Assembly (NCBI GenBank): GCA_900317825.1
Contig: ONIH01000012.1
Span: 1 to 62,211 of the forward strand
DNA: 62,211 bases
Reading direction: 5' to 3'
Source of the DNA: an uncultured Lachnospiraceae bacterium
Lineage (GTDB): Bacteria > Bacillota > Clostridia > Lachnospirales > Lachnospiraceae
This document shows positions 16,542 through 24,751 of the stretch, one piece after another. Each line of letters opens with the position of its first letter. Position 1 is the stretch's first letter. A program made the translations under genes and the position numbers. Below the pieces are notes generated by a model. It saw only the letters and a program-made list of their open reading frames with translations, was not told the DNA's origin and did not search any database.

Positions 16542-17549
16542 TCAGTTATCACTAGCTGGTCTTCCCCAGTTCTCACCGTAAAGCCTGTCCAGCTCTGACT
16601 TAATAGGTGCCATATCTATAACACAGCGGTTCTCCGATATGAGCACTGGTATCCGGTCAGTAAAGTGATAGACCGATACCTCGTAGCCTTCTCGCATGTC
16701 CTCCGTAGATGTATCATCACACCCATCCTCGTATGCCTTATCACGCATGTCATAGACCACTATCTCCCGCTTGGTCGGGTCGATGATCCAGTATTCGCTT
16801 ACTCCTGCCTCTGAATACTTCGCCAGTTTATCGATCTGATCCTTTCTCCTCGTGGAAGGCGAGAGAACTTCAAGGATAAAAGCCGGAGGTCCCTGAACAT
16901 TTCCCGGAGTGATCTGTGACTCATCGCAGACCACAAAGACATCAGGCTGTACCATGGTGTAAGCATCCCTGTCTATCTGAACATCCAACGGCGCCATAAA
17001 TGCATGACAGAGCATACCGTGTTTTACTATACATTCATAAAGCCTCATATATACATACTGAGATATCATCTGATGGTAGGTGGTAGGAGAAGCCATATCA
17101 TACAGGATTCCGTTTATGAGCTCGGTTCGTCTGTCATCCGGGAGCTGTTCCCTCTCTTCTACAGTATATATGTGAGGGATCCCGTCTTCGGGCATAGTGA
17201 TTCTCTGCCTGTAAGTCCTTAATCTCTCATCATCTCCGTTCTGAGCAGTATCATCAGCCTTCTCAGTCTCGCTTCCATAACTGAACGGAGCATAGTAATT
17301 TCCTCCGTCTCTGACTACCTGTATATCGCGCTTTTCCGGCGTAAACGTACCTCTGGCAAGCTCCCTGTTCCTCTTCATCCTGCAAAGAGCATCCTCTATA
17401 GAATGCAGCGTAGACGCCCTCGGATCCTTAGTAAATCCACCCAGGACCTTCTGCAGAGTACCAAGAGGGACACCAGACTCCTTACTCAGTTCCTGATATG
17501 TGATTCTCAGCTCACCCTTTATCGCATTCATCTGATCCACAGTCATCAT
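16542..17549 (-). CDS. HTH (XRE-like) - Uma2 family nuclease-fold protein
   Basis: 335 aa. The N-terminal ~70 residues form a helix-turn-helix (ITYQELSKESGVPLGTLQKVLGG). Residues ~130-310 are a Uma2/DUF820 domain of the PD-(D/E)xK nuclease fold: TELINGILYDM, QPDVFVVCDES, FILEVLSPSTRRKD with the expected D, E and K. GGAG lies eight bases before the first ATG. Such proteins are scattered, often multicopy, and of unknown role. A LexA-like sequence lies 22 bp upstream. It follows the DnaA-box region. Confidence 0.8.
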   Translation of the reverse strand: MMTVDQMNAIKGELRITYQELSKESGVPLGTLQKVLGGFTKDPRASTLHSIEDALCRMKRNRELARGTFTPEKRDIQVVRDGGNYYAPFSYGSETEKADDTAQNGDDERLRTYRQRITMPEDGIPHIYTVEEREQLPDDRRTELINGILYDMASPTTYHQMISQYVYMRLYECIVKHGMLCHAFMAPLDVQIDRDAYTMVQPDVFVVCDESQITPGNVQGPPAFILEVLSPSTRRKDQIDKLAKYSEAGVSEYWIIDPTKREIVVYDMRDKAYEDGCDDTSTEDMREGYEVSVYHFTDRIPVLISENRCVIDMAPIKSELDRLYGENWGRPASDN

Positions 17550-17570
17550 AATATCAACTCCATCACCGTT

Positions 17571-17584
17571 CGAATATTTGTTCT
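17571..17584 (-). promoter_or_regulatory. Candidate LexA (SOS) box upstream of the Uma2 gene
   Basis: CGAATATTTGTTCT matches 11 of 14 positions of the Firmicutes LexA consensus CGAACATATGTTCG and sits 22 bp before the start codon. Weak evidence; it could be chance. Confidence 0.3.
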
Positions 17585-17664
17585 ATGCATAGAGTATATC
17601 ATGCTGCATTCTGTTTGTCAATCTCTTTTGGAAATATTTTTCCTCTAATGGAAAATACATAGAC

Positions 17665-17696
17665 AAAAAAGGACTCCCCCGTTTCCGGAAGAGTCC
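17665..17696 (-). terminator. Intrinsic terminator of truA
   Basis: Minus strand: GGGACTCTTCCGG, AAAC loop, and GGGGGAGTCC followed by TTTTTT (17665-17696), about 30 bp after the truA stop. A classic rho-independent terminator. Confidence 0.85.
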
Positions 17697-17727
17697 CAGC
17701 TTAAAGTATATCTATGAATAAAGTATT

Positions 17728-18510
17728 TCAATAGTCCACGCTTATCAGCATAAGCCCTTTAGCCGGAGCCGTAGGCCCGGCTTTTTTTCTGTCTTTTGCA
17801 TCAAGGATTTCACTGACATCCTCCGGTGCAAGCTTTCCTTCCCCGACCAAAAGCAGAGTTCCTACTATGATCCGCACCATATTCTGTAAAAATCCGGTGC
17901 CATGAAGTGTAAAGTAAATATAGCCCTTCGAACGTCTGACATCGATCCTGTCTACGAGGCGGACAGTGGATTTTTTCATATGGGAATTGCCGCAGAAACT
18001 TTTAAAATCATGCTCACCGGTGAGAATATCCGCGGCCTGCTGCATTTTTTCGACATCTACATCGTGCTCCAAAGCAGTGTAGTATTTCCTGTTAAAAACC
18101 GGATGCACCGGACCGAAAAATGCCGTGTACTGGTAAGTCTTGCCGACAGCGTTGTATCTGGCGTGGAACCTGTCTGAGGCTACAGAGACTTCACGGATCG
18201 CTATATCATCCGGCAGATACCTGTTGCAGTAATCTCTTATAGCGTCACAGTCAAGTGACGTATCGAGCTTTACTGAAGCCACCATGCCTCTCGCATGTAC
18301 ACCTGCATCCGTTCGCCCGGCTCCTATCACCTCAGGGATCGTCGCCGGCTCATCAGTTCCTTCCCGTTCGATATCTTCCTTACTCATCAGCATGAAACCA
18401 AGGACTCTTTCGATCTTCCCCTGGATCGTCGGCCTGTCCGGCTGATGCTCCCAGCCATAGTACCTCGTACCATCGTATTCTATTTTAATCTTATAATTTT
18501 TTTCACTCAT
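17728..18510 (-). CDS. truA: tRNA pseudouridine synthase A
   Basis: Forms pseudouridine at tRNA positions 38-40. Started at MSEKNYKIKIEYDGTRYYGW the protein is 260 aa; the longer in-frame start at 18546 lacks a ribosome site. The catalytic Asp is in GAGRTDAGVHARG (about residue 70), followed by FHARYNAVGKTYQY and HGTGFLQNMVRIIVGTLL. It stands alone between a 180-bp long-hairpin element and its own terminator. Confidence 0.95.
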   Translation of the reverse strand: MSEKNYKIKIEYDGTRYYGWEHQPDRPTIQGKIERVLGFMLMSKEDIEREGTDEPATIPEVIGAGRTDAGVHARGMVASVKLDTSLDCDAIRDYCNRYLPDDIAIREVSVASDRFHARYNAVGKTYQYTAFFGPVHPVFNRKYYTALEHDVDVEKMQQAADILTGEHDFKSFCGNSHMKKSTVRLVDRIDVRRSKGYIYFTLHGTGFLQNMVRIIVGTLLLVGEGKLAPEDVSEILDAKDRKKAGPTAPAKGLMLISVDY

Positions 18511-18552
18511 GCCACCTAGTTTAAAGCATATAGCAGAGAAATACAAGCATCA

Positions 18553-18735
18553 GTGAGCCCGGGCGGCCGCAGTGCGCGGGCGAATAGCAGGGAGACGTCG
18601 TGAGGGAGCACGCTAGTTACTGCCCGGGTGGCCCGCGGTGCAGGCTCCGTTTGGGCCAGAGGGCAGTTAAGAGACGCGTGCGACCGAACAGGAACCCCGC
18701 TGTTGAGCCCGCGCACGCGGCTATCCCGGGCTCAC
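18553..18735. repeat. Long GC-rich imperfect hairpin (element A)
   Basis: 183 bp that fold nearly end to end: GTGAGCCCGGG (18553-18563) with CCCGGGCTCAC (18725-18735); GCCGC with GCGGC; GTGCGCGGGC (18572-18581) with GCCCGCGCAC (18707-18716); GCACGC with GCGTGC; GGCCC with GGGCC. The middle is bulged. The apical loop holds GCAGGCTCCGTTTG (18640-18653), which resembles the loop of element B (48540-48553). GC is well above the neighbours. It lies between the ABC permease stop and truA. Could be a small RNA, a miniature inverted-repeat element or a terminator-like spacer. Confidence 0.7.
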
Positions 18736-18737
18736 AT

Positions 18738-20483
18738 CTAGTAACTTATCTTCTCCGGAAAAGTATAAAACCCACTGTATAACGAGTTCCTGTCCACCTC
18801 TTTTTTCGGCAGATCCATGTACATATGGTTATCCTTCAGAAACTGTATCGTATTCGAAAAAGAAGCATAAACAGGCAGATACTCTTCACCATTCTCCGAA
18901 GGGATATCCAGAACTATCTGACCGATCTCCATCTTAAAACCTGCCGTATCGAAGTCATAGTGCTCCAGATCCTTCAGATAAGCCTCCTTTAAGGACTGAT
19001 AGATATCAGTGCTATTGGCATAAAGCCGGGTAGCATCGGCATCCGCGTTATCATATGCTATCGAGGCAGAAGCCCGTTTCAGGCCTTTTGCTATATCGTC
19101 GTCATGGTACAGTCTGAAGAAGCCTTCTTTGAATTCTTCAGAACCCATGACTTTATTCATTAGATCTCTCGCAGTCGCTGGAATATAGACTTTTCTCGAC
19201 ATAGTCTTCCCATTTTTCATACGATAGTAGATCTTTATCTCACAGGTGTTGGCAGGACTTCCGTCCTCAACCGGAGTATTCCTTGTGGTCTCCTCTCCTA
19301 TCTCGAGCAGATGGTTTACCGTATCTATATCGGTCAGTTTCATATAAGAAGCGGCATACGTAGTATCCTCGATCTCATTACCGGAAGTGTTTACTATGTA
19401 GGCACTCTTCACCCCAGCTTTATCTGGAATCCAGCGGCTGTACCCGACTACATCATATCGGCAGAAGACCATAAGCACGATGGCACATACGCCCCCGATG
19501 GCAGTAAAGCCAAGTCCCTTGAACACTTTTCTTATGTCGGCGTTGTAGATAGCCTCCATGACACCTCCTACCACAAGAGCTGAGATGATCATCGAAATGA
19601 TACCGCCTGCCATCCCGGCACTCTGTTCGAAGAAAGACCCGGCAATTATCGCCGCGAGAAAAATAAGCGCAGCTTTTGTGATCGCTCTTACAGCCTTCAG
19701 TGGCACAGTCTTTCCGGCGTCCTCATTTTTCCTGTACCTGTAGAACAGGTATGCAGCCACCAGCGCAATCGCAGCACAGAGCAGGTTATGCGGTATCGCG
19801 TACCAGGCCGGTCTGTAAAAAGTCTCCACCGGTGAAAAAATGCAGTGAGTCGTGAAGTCCCTCCCATTATAGGTAGGAAGCATCATCAGACAAGTGTTCA
19901 CACAAGCATCAAATGCAGGCTCAAACGCGAGCAGGACCACAGCAGCTATTACAGAAACCGCCAGAGTTCCGGTAAGCATTACTGCCAGCGTCGATACGGA
20001 AAAAGTCGCCAGTGAAAGTATCAGATTACTGCCAAAACCTGTAAACGCTGTCTTTACCACTGCTCCTGTGCAGGCTTTGTATGAAGCTGCAACTATAAGT
20101 CCGAGAACGATGCCAGTCAGGTACGATGTCACCAGGATCACAGCGCTGTTTATGATCACGCCTACGAAGTGTGCGTTTCTAGATATCGGCTGGCTCTCAT
20201 AAAAGTCTATTTTCTGCTTGTTTGAAAGCCAGTGAAATCCCTCTATCGCCAGCAGTACGGAACCCACCAGTACGATCACTGTGTTAATGTTCCCGGCTCC
20301 AAGCATCTCCTTAGCTGCATCTATAGCAGAACTCCTCGTCAATCCCGTCAGATACAGTGACAGGAATCCGGCATCAAATAGTATAAAAGTCACAAAGGCC
20401 AGAACTATAAGCCATTTGCGCCGTTTAAAAATATTTTTCTGTAAAGTAACGAAGTTACTGAATGATGAGTTTTCTGACATCAT
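18738..20483 (-). CDS. ABC transporter permease (ABC-2-like, large)
   Basis: 581 aa. The N-terminal part has about eight membrane segments, starting after FKRRKWLIVLAF; SNKQKIDFYESQPISRNAHF resembles the conserved loop of large clostridial permeases paired with YtrA-regulated ATPases. The C-terminal ~230 residues are mostly soluble and extracytoplasmic. It overlaps the ATPase gene by 29 bp and ends the operon gntR-ATPase-permease. The substrate is unknown; relatives are linked to cell-envelope stress or antimicrobial response. Confidence 0.8.
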   Translation of the reverse strand: MMSENSSFSNFVTLQKNIFKRRKWLIVLAFVTFILFDAGFLSLYLTGLTRSSAIDAAKEMLGAGNINTVIVLVGSVLLAIEGFHWLSNKQKIDFYESQPISRNAHFVGVIINSAVILVTSYLTGIVLGLIVAASYKACTGAVVKTAFTGFGSNLILSLATFSVSTLAVMLTGTLAVSVIAAVVLLAFEPAFDACVNTCLMMLPTYNGRDFTTHCIFSPVETFYRPAWYAIPHNLLCAAIALVAAYLFYRYRKNEDAGKTVPLKAVRAITKAALIFLAAIIAGSFFEQSAGMAGGIISMIISALVVGGVMEAIYNADIRKVFKGLGFTAIGGVCAIVLMVFCRYDVVGYSRWIPDKAGVKSAYIVNTSGNEIEDTTYAASYMKLTDIDTVNHLLEIGEETTRNTPVEDGSPANTCEIKIYYRMKNGKTMSRKVYIPATARDLMNKVMGSEEFKEGFFRLYHDDDIAKGLKRASASIAYDNADADATRLYANSTDIYQSLKEAYLKDLEHYDFDTAGFKMEIGQIVLDIPSENGEEYLPVYASFSNTIQFLKDNHMYMDLPKKEVDRNSLYSGFYTFPEKISY

Positions 20484-21360
20484 ATCCTGCTCCTTCCGTT
20501 TCCGCTATGAAAAGCTCCTCCAGTGTCAATGGCAGTATCTCAAAGAATACCGTATCTATATGTGAAAAAATTTCCGTAACCTGCTCTCTGGTCCCACGGA
20601 CAGTCATCACATGAAGCCGTCCCTGTCTTTCGTCAGACAGGACTTTTAAAGACTTCGAGACATTCTGTGCGTCATTCTCATCTGAAAAAACGCACTGCAG
20701 CTTCAGAAGTCCGGTCTTCATGTCATCCAGATCCTCAGACAGAAGCAGTCCGCCCTTGTGCAGCAGGCCCACATGGTCACAGATATCCTCGAGCTCACGG
20801 AGACTGTGTGACGAGATAAGCGGCGTAAGTCCCCGTTCTGACATCTCATTTGCAAAAAGTGACTTGACCGCTGCTCGCATAACAGGATCCAGTCCATCGA
20901 AAGTCTCATCGAGAAGCACATACTTTGTCTTCGCGCAGACAGCCAGAAGTATCGCGAGCTGCCTCTTCATTCCCTTTGAAAAAGTGGCCACTCTCCTGGT
21001 CATCTCAAGGTCAAATGCTTTTATCAGCCTGTCGAACTGCGCCTTATCAAAGGCAGGATAAAGGCTTCTATAGTAGTCAGCCATGTCTTTCGGAGTCGCA
21101 TTATTAAAAAAATACGGATCATCCGATACGAACACGAACTGCGATTTGGCCTTCGGATCGTCCCAGACCGGCTGCCCGTCGACTGTGATCGTTCCCGCAT
21201 CCGGTTTCAGGACACCTGCCATTAATCTGAGCAATGTGCTCTTTCCTGCTCCGTTAGTTCCCACAAGCCCAGTGATCTCGCCGTCCGACACCGTAAGCGT
21301 TACCTTATCAAGTGCCTTAGCCCCGTCAAATGACTTGCACAGATCCTTCGTCTCTATCAT
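20455..21360 (-). CDS. ABC transporter ATP-binding protein
   Basis: 301 aa, cytosolic motor subunit. Walker A GTNGAGKSTLLRL, a signature region with FSKGMKRQLAIL, Walker B KYVLLDETFDGLDP and the switch His in SSHSLRELEDI are all present. The C-terminal ~90 residues are a regulatory extension. Overlaps its regulator by 4 bp (ATGA) and its permease by 29 bp, so one coupled operon. Confidence 0.95.
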   Translation of the reverse strand: MIETKDLCKSFDGAKALDKVTLTVSDGEITGLVGTNGAGKSTLLRLMAGVLKPDAGTITVDGQPVWDDPKAKSQFVFVSDDPYFFNNATPKDMADYYRSLYPAFDKAQFDRLIKAFDLEMTRRVATFSKGMKRQLAILLAVCAKTKYVLLDETFDGLDPVMRAAVKSLFANEMSERGLTPLISSHSLRELEDICDHVGLLHKGGLLLSEDLDDMKTGLLKLQCVFSDENDAQNVSKSLKVLSDERQGRLHVMTVRGTREQVTEIFSHIDTVFFEILPLTLEELFIAETEGAGYDVRKLIIQ

Positions 21361-21719
21361 TTCTTCCCATCCTTTCCGTCTAGAAGTTCGGACCGGCTGA
21401 TACCGATCTCATCCGCCTCTTTAAAAATCTCCGCAAGCCTCGACTGAAGCTCCGCCTTTTTCTTCTCACGAAGCGCCGGATCTTCTTTTACGAAGTTCCC
21501 TCGACCCTTCACCGAATATATAAAGCCCTCATGCTCAAGCGCCGTATATGCCTTCTGAACCGTATTCGGGTTCGTCGAAAGCTCCATCGCAAGCTTCCTT
21601 ACCGACGGCAGCGGCTCATCGGTCTTCAGCACGCCCTGAAGTATCAGCTTCTTATACATATCAGCTATCTGCTCGTATATCGGACGCGGATCCTGAAAAT
21701 CCAGGAAATTCATAGGCAT
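21357..21719 (-). CDS. GntR-family regulator, YtrA subfamily
   Basis: 120 aa: a GntR winged helix (RPIYEQIADMYKKLILQG, LPSVRKLAMELSTNPNTVQKAYTALEHEGFIYSVKGRG given here in parts) with only a short dimerisation tail, as in YtrA. First gene of an operon with an ABC ATPase and permease that it presumably represses. AGGAG precedes the ATG; the stop overlaps the ATPase start. Confidence 0.92.
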   Translation of the reverse strand: MPMNFLDFQDPRPIYEQIADMYKKLILQGVLKTDEPLPSVRKLAMELSTNPNTVQKAYTALEHEGFIYSVKGRGNFVKEDPALREKKKAELQSRLAEIFKEADEIGISRSELLDGKDGKK

Positions 21720-21790
21720 CTCCTTTCATTTTTGTTCTAACTGTACTAATTATACTAATACAGCTGCGTTTTGTCAAGAATTTCTTCCAC

Positions 21791-21823
21791 AAAAAAACAC
21801 CGGGAAGATCTTTCTTCCCGGTG
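21791..21823 (-). terminator. Intrinsic terminator of the zinc-ribbon gene
   Basis: Perfect 9-bp stem CACCGGGAA (21798-21806) / TTCCCGGTG (21815-21823) followed on the minus strand by seven T. It lies 21 bp after the stop of the zinc-ribbon gene and insulates the GntR operon. Confidence 0.9.
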
Positions 21824-21844
21824 AAATAGAATTTAAGAATGATA

Positions 21845-22024
21845 TCAGGTGCGCTTTATGAAAGCAGTCCCGCACTTAGGGCAGGTTATCTGCACTTTAC
21901 CGTGTCCGCGTGGAACCCTTACCTTCTGGCCACATGACGGACAGGCGAAAACCTTTACGCCATTTTTTCTGCCGTAACGTATTTTCCTATACAGTTCTAC
22001 AAAAAATGCCCTGATCCGCCACAT
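21845..22024 (-). CDS. Small zinc-ribbon protein
   Basis: 59 aa when started at MWRIRAFFVELYRK, which has GGAGG eight bases upstream (an in-frame ATG five codons earlier overlaps that site). Two CPxCG knuckles (FACPSCGQKVRVPRG and ITCPKCGTAF) form a zinc ribbon; the basic N-terminal helix RAFFVELYRKIRYGRK may contact membrane or nucleic acid. Single gene with its own terminator. Common in Lachnospiraceae, function unknown. Confidence 0.75.
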   Translation of the reverse strand: MWRIRAFFVELYRKIRYGRKNGVKVFACPSCGQKVRVPRGHGKVQITCPKCGTAFIKRT

Positions 22025-22183
22025 AATGCCATCCTCCATTGATTACCTGAACAGTGCTGTCATTCGCACCCGCTTTTACAAAATTTTCTTAAATGCAAAC
22101 CCCATTACAGGGATTATTCTAACACTTCATTTGCATTATTACCACACAAAATTTTGAAAAAAAACTCGTCTATATTTGCGCTC

Positions 22184-22212
22184 TTGTGGAAGCGTTCTCA
22201 TACGTGTATAAT
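22184..22212 (+). promoter_or_regulatory. Promoter and overlapping operator of the LacI gene
   Basis: TTGTGG (22184-22189), 17-bp spacer, TATAAT (22207-22212). The 18 bp TGTGGAAGCGTTCTCATA (22185-22202), spanning the -35 box and spacer, match the PTS-promoter palindrome TGTGAGAACGTTCTCACA (39425-39442) at 14 of 18 positions. This suggests autorepression and a shared regulon. Confidence 0.7.
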
Positions 22213-22241
22213 GAACAAAAAATAAAAAGGAGGGCAAAAAA

Positions 22242-23222
22242 ATGACTATAAATGAAATAGCTGAGATGGCGGGGGTTTCGAGGGCGACAGTTTCCAGATA
22301 TTTAAATGACGGCTATGTAAGCGATGAAAAAAAGGACCGGATCTCCGCAGTCATCGAAAAGACCGGCTATGTGCCGTCAGTTTCAGCAAAGCTTTTACGC
22401 TCACACCATTCGAACTTCATCGGAGTCGTGATCCCGAAACTGAATTCCGATTCGATCAGCCGGATGACAGACGGAATCAGCAGGCGGCTTTCAGATGAGG
22501 GCTACCAGATGCTTCTCGCCTGCACCGATAATGACGAGAAAAAGGAGCTTAAATTCTTAAAGCTCTTCCAGGAGAATAATGTCGATGGCATCATCCTGTT
22601 CGGGACTATTTTTACGGCGGCGCACCGGAGGTTTTTAGACCAGCTGAACATCCCCGTCGTGATCTTAGCCCAGGAAGAAAAAGGCTATTCGTGCATCTAC
22701 TCAGATGACTATACGGCAGCATATGACCTCGGCACACATCTGGCTGAGAAAGCTGAGAAAGTCGGTATGATATCGGTCACATCTTCTGACGCGGCCGTAG
22801 GAAGAAACAGAAGAAACGGATTCCTGGACGCCTTTAAAAAAGCGGGCATCCGGATACCAAAGAGTTATATCCGGGTTTCCGGTTTTGACGCAGCATCAGG
22901 AGAACAGGAGACACTCGCACTTTTTAAAGAGCACCCTGATATCGACACCCTTGTATGTGTGACCGATACCATAGCGTCCGGCGCTTCGCGAGCACTTCGC
23001 ACCCTGAAGAAAAAAGTACCAAGGGATGTCCAGCTCTCCGGATTCGGTGACAGCACAGTCTCGGAAGTGCTCTACCCGACTCTTACGACAGTTCATCTCT
23101 ACTACGAAAAAGCCGGCTCCTCGGCGGCGGCGATGCTTTTAGAGCACATTGCCTCGCCGGAGGAACCGGTCAATGAAATGAAATTCTCATATGAAATAAA
23201 GATCCGCGAATCTACGAGGTGA
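22242..23222 (+). CDS. LacI-family regulator, probably sucrose-responsive (ScrR-like)
   Basis: 326 aa, full length. N-terminal HTH MTINEIAEMAGVSRATVSRYLNDGY with hinge region KTGYVPSVSAKLLRS, then a periplasmic-binding-protein-like sensor ending KIRESTR. The sequence style resembles ScrR-type repressors of sucrose PTS genes, and an operator-like site in its own promoter recurs at the PTS promoter at 39.4 kb. No sugar genes are adjacent; it ends 16 bp from the convergent aldolase gene. AGGAGGG precedes the ATG. Confidence 0.88.
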   Translation: MTINEIAEMAGVSRATVSRYLNDGYVSDEKKDRISAVIEKTGYVPSVSAKLLRSHHSNFIGVVIPKLNSDSISRMTDGISRRLSDEGYQMLLACTDNDEKKELKFLKLFQENNVDGIILFGTIFTAAHRRFLDQLNIPVVILAQEEKGYSCIYSDDYTAAYDLGTHLAEKAEKVGMISVTSSDAAVGRNRRNGFLDAFKKAGIRIPKSYIRVSGFDAASGEQETLALFKEHPDIDTLVCVTDTIASGASRALRTLKKKVPRDVQLSGFGDSTVSEVLYPTLTTVHLYYEKAGSSAAAMLLEHIASPEEPVNEMKFSYEIKIRESTR

Positions 23223-23238
23223 TCTTATTCTGCCTCAT

Positions 23239-23925
23239 TCACGATGGCCTTCCACCCCTGTGGATACCAAGACTCTCACGGATTGAGATGAGTCCATCCA
23301 GCTCGTCATCAGTGAACTCGCGGTAGTCCTTCATGACATATTTCGACAGAATCACTATCTTTGCGTAATGCTCAAGTGTCTCCATACGCATATATGCCTG
23401 CATGAGATTCGATCCCCAGGTCAGTACGCCATGATTTCCCAGAAGCACTGCATTGTAGTCATGTACATAAGGAAGAACTGACTTCGGTACTTCATCAGTT
23501 CCAAGCATTGCAAACGGTGCGCAAGGCACGACTCCCAGCTGCATCACACCTTCCGGAAGGATCCTCTCATCCAGATCCTTTCCTCTTATGGCAAAAGCTG
23601 TACCGCATACCGGATGCGCATGACAGACCGCATGAATTGAAGGCTCCTCATTATAAACACCGAGGTGCATCCTGATCTCACTTGATGGCTTCCATGTACC
23701 TTCGATCACATTGCCATCCAGGTCCATTTTTATCAGCATATCCTCTGTCATGAAACCCTTGCTCACATTGGTCGGGGTTGCCCAGAGCGTGCTGTCTGAT
23801 ACCTTTACACTGATATTCCCGTCATTTGAAGCTACGAAGCCCTTGTCGTACATGCGGCGACCGACTTCAAGAATCAGTTTTCTTGCCTCTTCGTCCGATG
23901 GATAATTGGTTACATTCTCGTACAT
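23239..23925 (-). CDS. Class II aldolase/adducin family protein (L-fuculose-phosphate aldolase-like)
   Basis: 228-aa zinc-dependent aldolase fold. Motifs: SNDGNISVK, SSEIRMHLGVY (catalytic Glu), the zinc ligands AVCHAHPVCGTA and LLGNHGVLTWG. Relatives cleave fuculose-1-phosphate or epimerise ribulose-5-phosphate; the exact substrate cannot be told. It ends the minus-strand run with a cytidylate-kinase-like gene and two transporters, which may supply its substrate (inference). Confidence 0.85.
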   Translation of the reverse strand: MYENVTNYPSDEEARKLILEVGRRMYDKGFVASNDGNISVKVSDSTLWATPTNVSKGFMTEDMLIKMDLDGNVIEGTWKPSSEIRMHLGVYNEEPSIHAVCHAHPVCGTAFAIRGKDLDERILPEGVMQLGVVPCAPFAMLGTDEVPKSVLPYVHDYNAVLLGNHGVLTWGSNLMQAYMRMETLEHYAKIVILSKYVMKDYREFTDDELDGLISIRESLGIHRGGRPS

Positions 23926-23948
23926 ATTAGAATCCTAATTTCGTAAAA

Positions 23949-23973
23949 AGACAGGAGAACCGTCCCCTTGTCT
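23949..23973. repeat. REP-like palindrome (GGGGACGG type)
   Basis: AGACAGG ... CCCTTGTCT can form a hairpin around AGAACCGTCC. The sequence GGGGACGGTTCTCCTGTC on the minus strand is of the dispersed palindromic type seen in many Firmicutes and other bacteria. It overlaps the gap between the aldolase gene and the kinase-like gene. Confidence 0.5.
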
Positions 23974-23974
23974 C

Positions 23975-24589
23975 TTAGATTATATCACGAAGTTTCAAAT
24001 AGTCATAGAGTACCTGAGCGCTCCTGTCGACTCCTAAAAGAGATGATGAAAGTATCATCTCGTAATTGTCTGCATCGCCCCAGCGACCCTCTGAATAGGT
24101 GTCATGGTACATCCGTCTCGACCTGTCATGGCGGCGGATTGCTGCTTTGGCATCCTTCTCATTCATTTCGCGGCGTTCCATGATACGTCTGATCCTGTAA
24201 TCCAGCTCGCCCGTAATGAAAAAACGGACCAGATACGGATAGTCCTTCAGGATCTCGTCTCCTGCCCGGCCTATCAGTACAAATGATTTCCCAGCCTTCG
24301 CCTGTCTGATGATATACTCATGCTGCGCATGTGCGATCATCTTGGTCGGATTGTTGGTGATGCTTGTGTTCATGGCCTGAACCGTACGATAGGCAAAAGG
24401 ATTGACTACCTTTTCATCATATTTCTTGAGGAGGTCTATATCAATTCCGAACTCCTCAGACATTCCATCAAGCATATTCCTGTCAATGAAATCAATGCCC
24501 AGCATCTCTGACAGCTTCTTCCCGATATCATGCCCGCCGCTTCCGTACTTACGGCTGATGCTGATCAGGATCTGATTACTCTTTCCCAT
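23975..24589 (-). CDS. Cytidylate kinase-like family protein
   Basis: 204 aa started at MGKSNQILISISRKYGSGG, with AGGAGG four bases upstream; the longer ORF start at 24724 lies inside the hairpin at 24616-24737 and is rejected. P-loop-like SRKYGSGGHDIGKKL, then IDFIDRNML, FVLIGRAGDEIL and RIRRIMERREM match the Cytidylate_kin_2 family (PF13189), a P-loop kinase whose substrate is unproven. Not the housekeeping cmk. Confidence 0.85.
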   Translation of the reverse strand: MGKSNQILISISRKYGSGGHDIGKKLSEMLGIDFIDRNMLDGMSEEFGIDIDLLKKYDEKVVNPFAYRTVQAMNTSITNNPTKMIAHAQHEYIIRQAKAGKSFVLIGRAGDEILKDYPYLVRFFITGELDYRIRRIMERREMNEKDAKAAIRRHDRSRRMYHDTYSEGRWGDADNYEMILSSSLLGVDRSAQVLYDYLKLRDII

Positions 24590-24615
24590 ATATCCTCCTA
24601 TTTCCGAGGGATATC

Positions 24616-24737
24616 GGACACATGCAGCCATTTGTGACACGCTCTCGCTAATGTTTAGACGCAGCGGACGCATAGGCGGCCAAAAAACGGCCGCCAAGCG
24701 CCGGCGTCTCAAAAGGTCACTCACAACTCATGTGTCC
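24616..24737. repeat. Long GC-rich imperfect hairpin (element E)
   Basis: GGACACATG (24616-24624) pairs with CATGTGTCC (24729-24737); GTGAC with GTCAC; AGACGC with GCGTCT; innermost GGCGGCC (24675-24681) with GGCCGCC (24689-24695) around AAAAAAC. It lies just after the stop of the ArsB/NhaD-like gene and upstream of the kinase-like gene, so it may end or process the transporter mRNA. Confidence 0.6.
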
Positions 24738-24751
24738 TCATCCCTTATAAA

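Noticed and set aside
18553-18735. 6S RNA
   Set aside because: Length and open centre would fit, but the closing stem is too long, the GC content too high, and a second copy with different arms exists at 48460-48626.
24590-24724. N-terminal extension of the cytidylate-kinase-like protein
   Set aside because: The 45 extra codons lie in the element E hairpin; the internal ATG has AGGAGG and the family's normal start.
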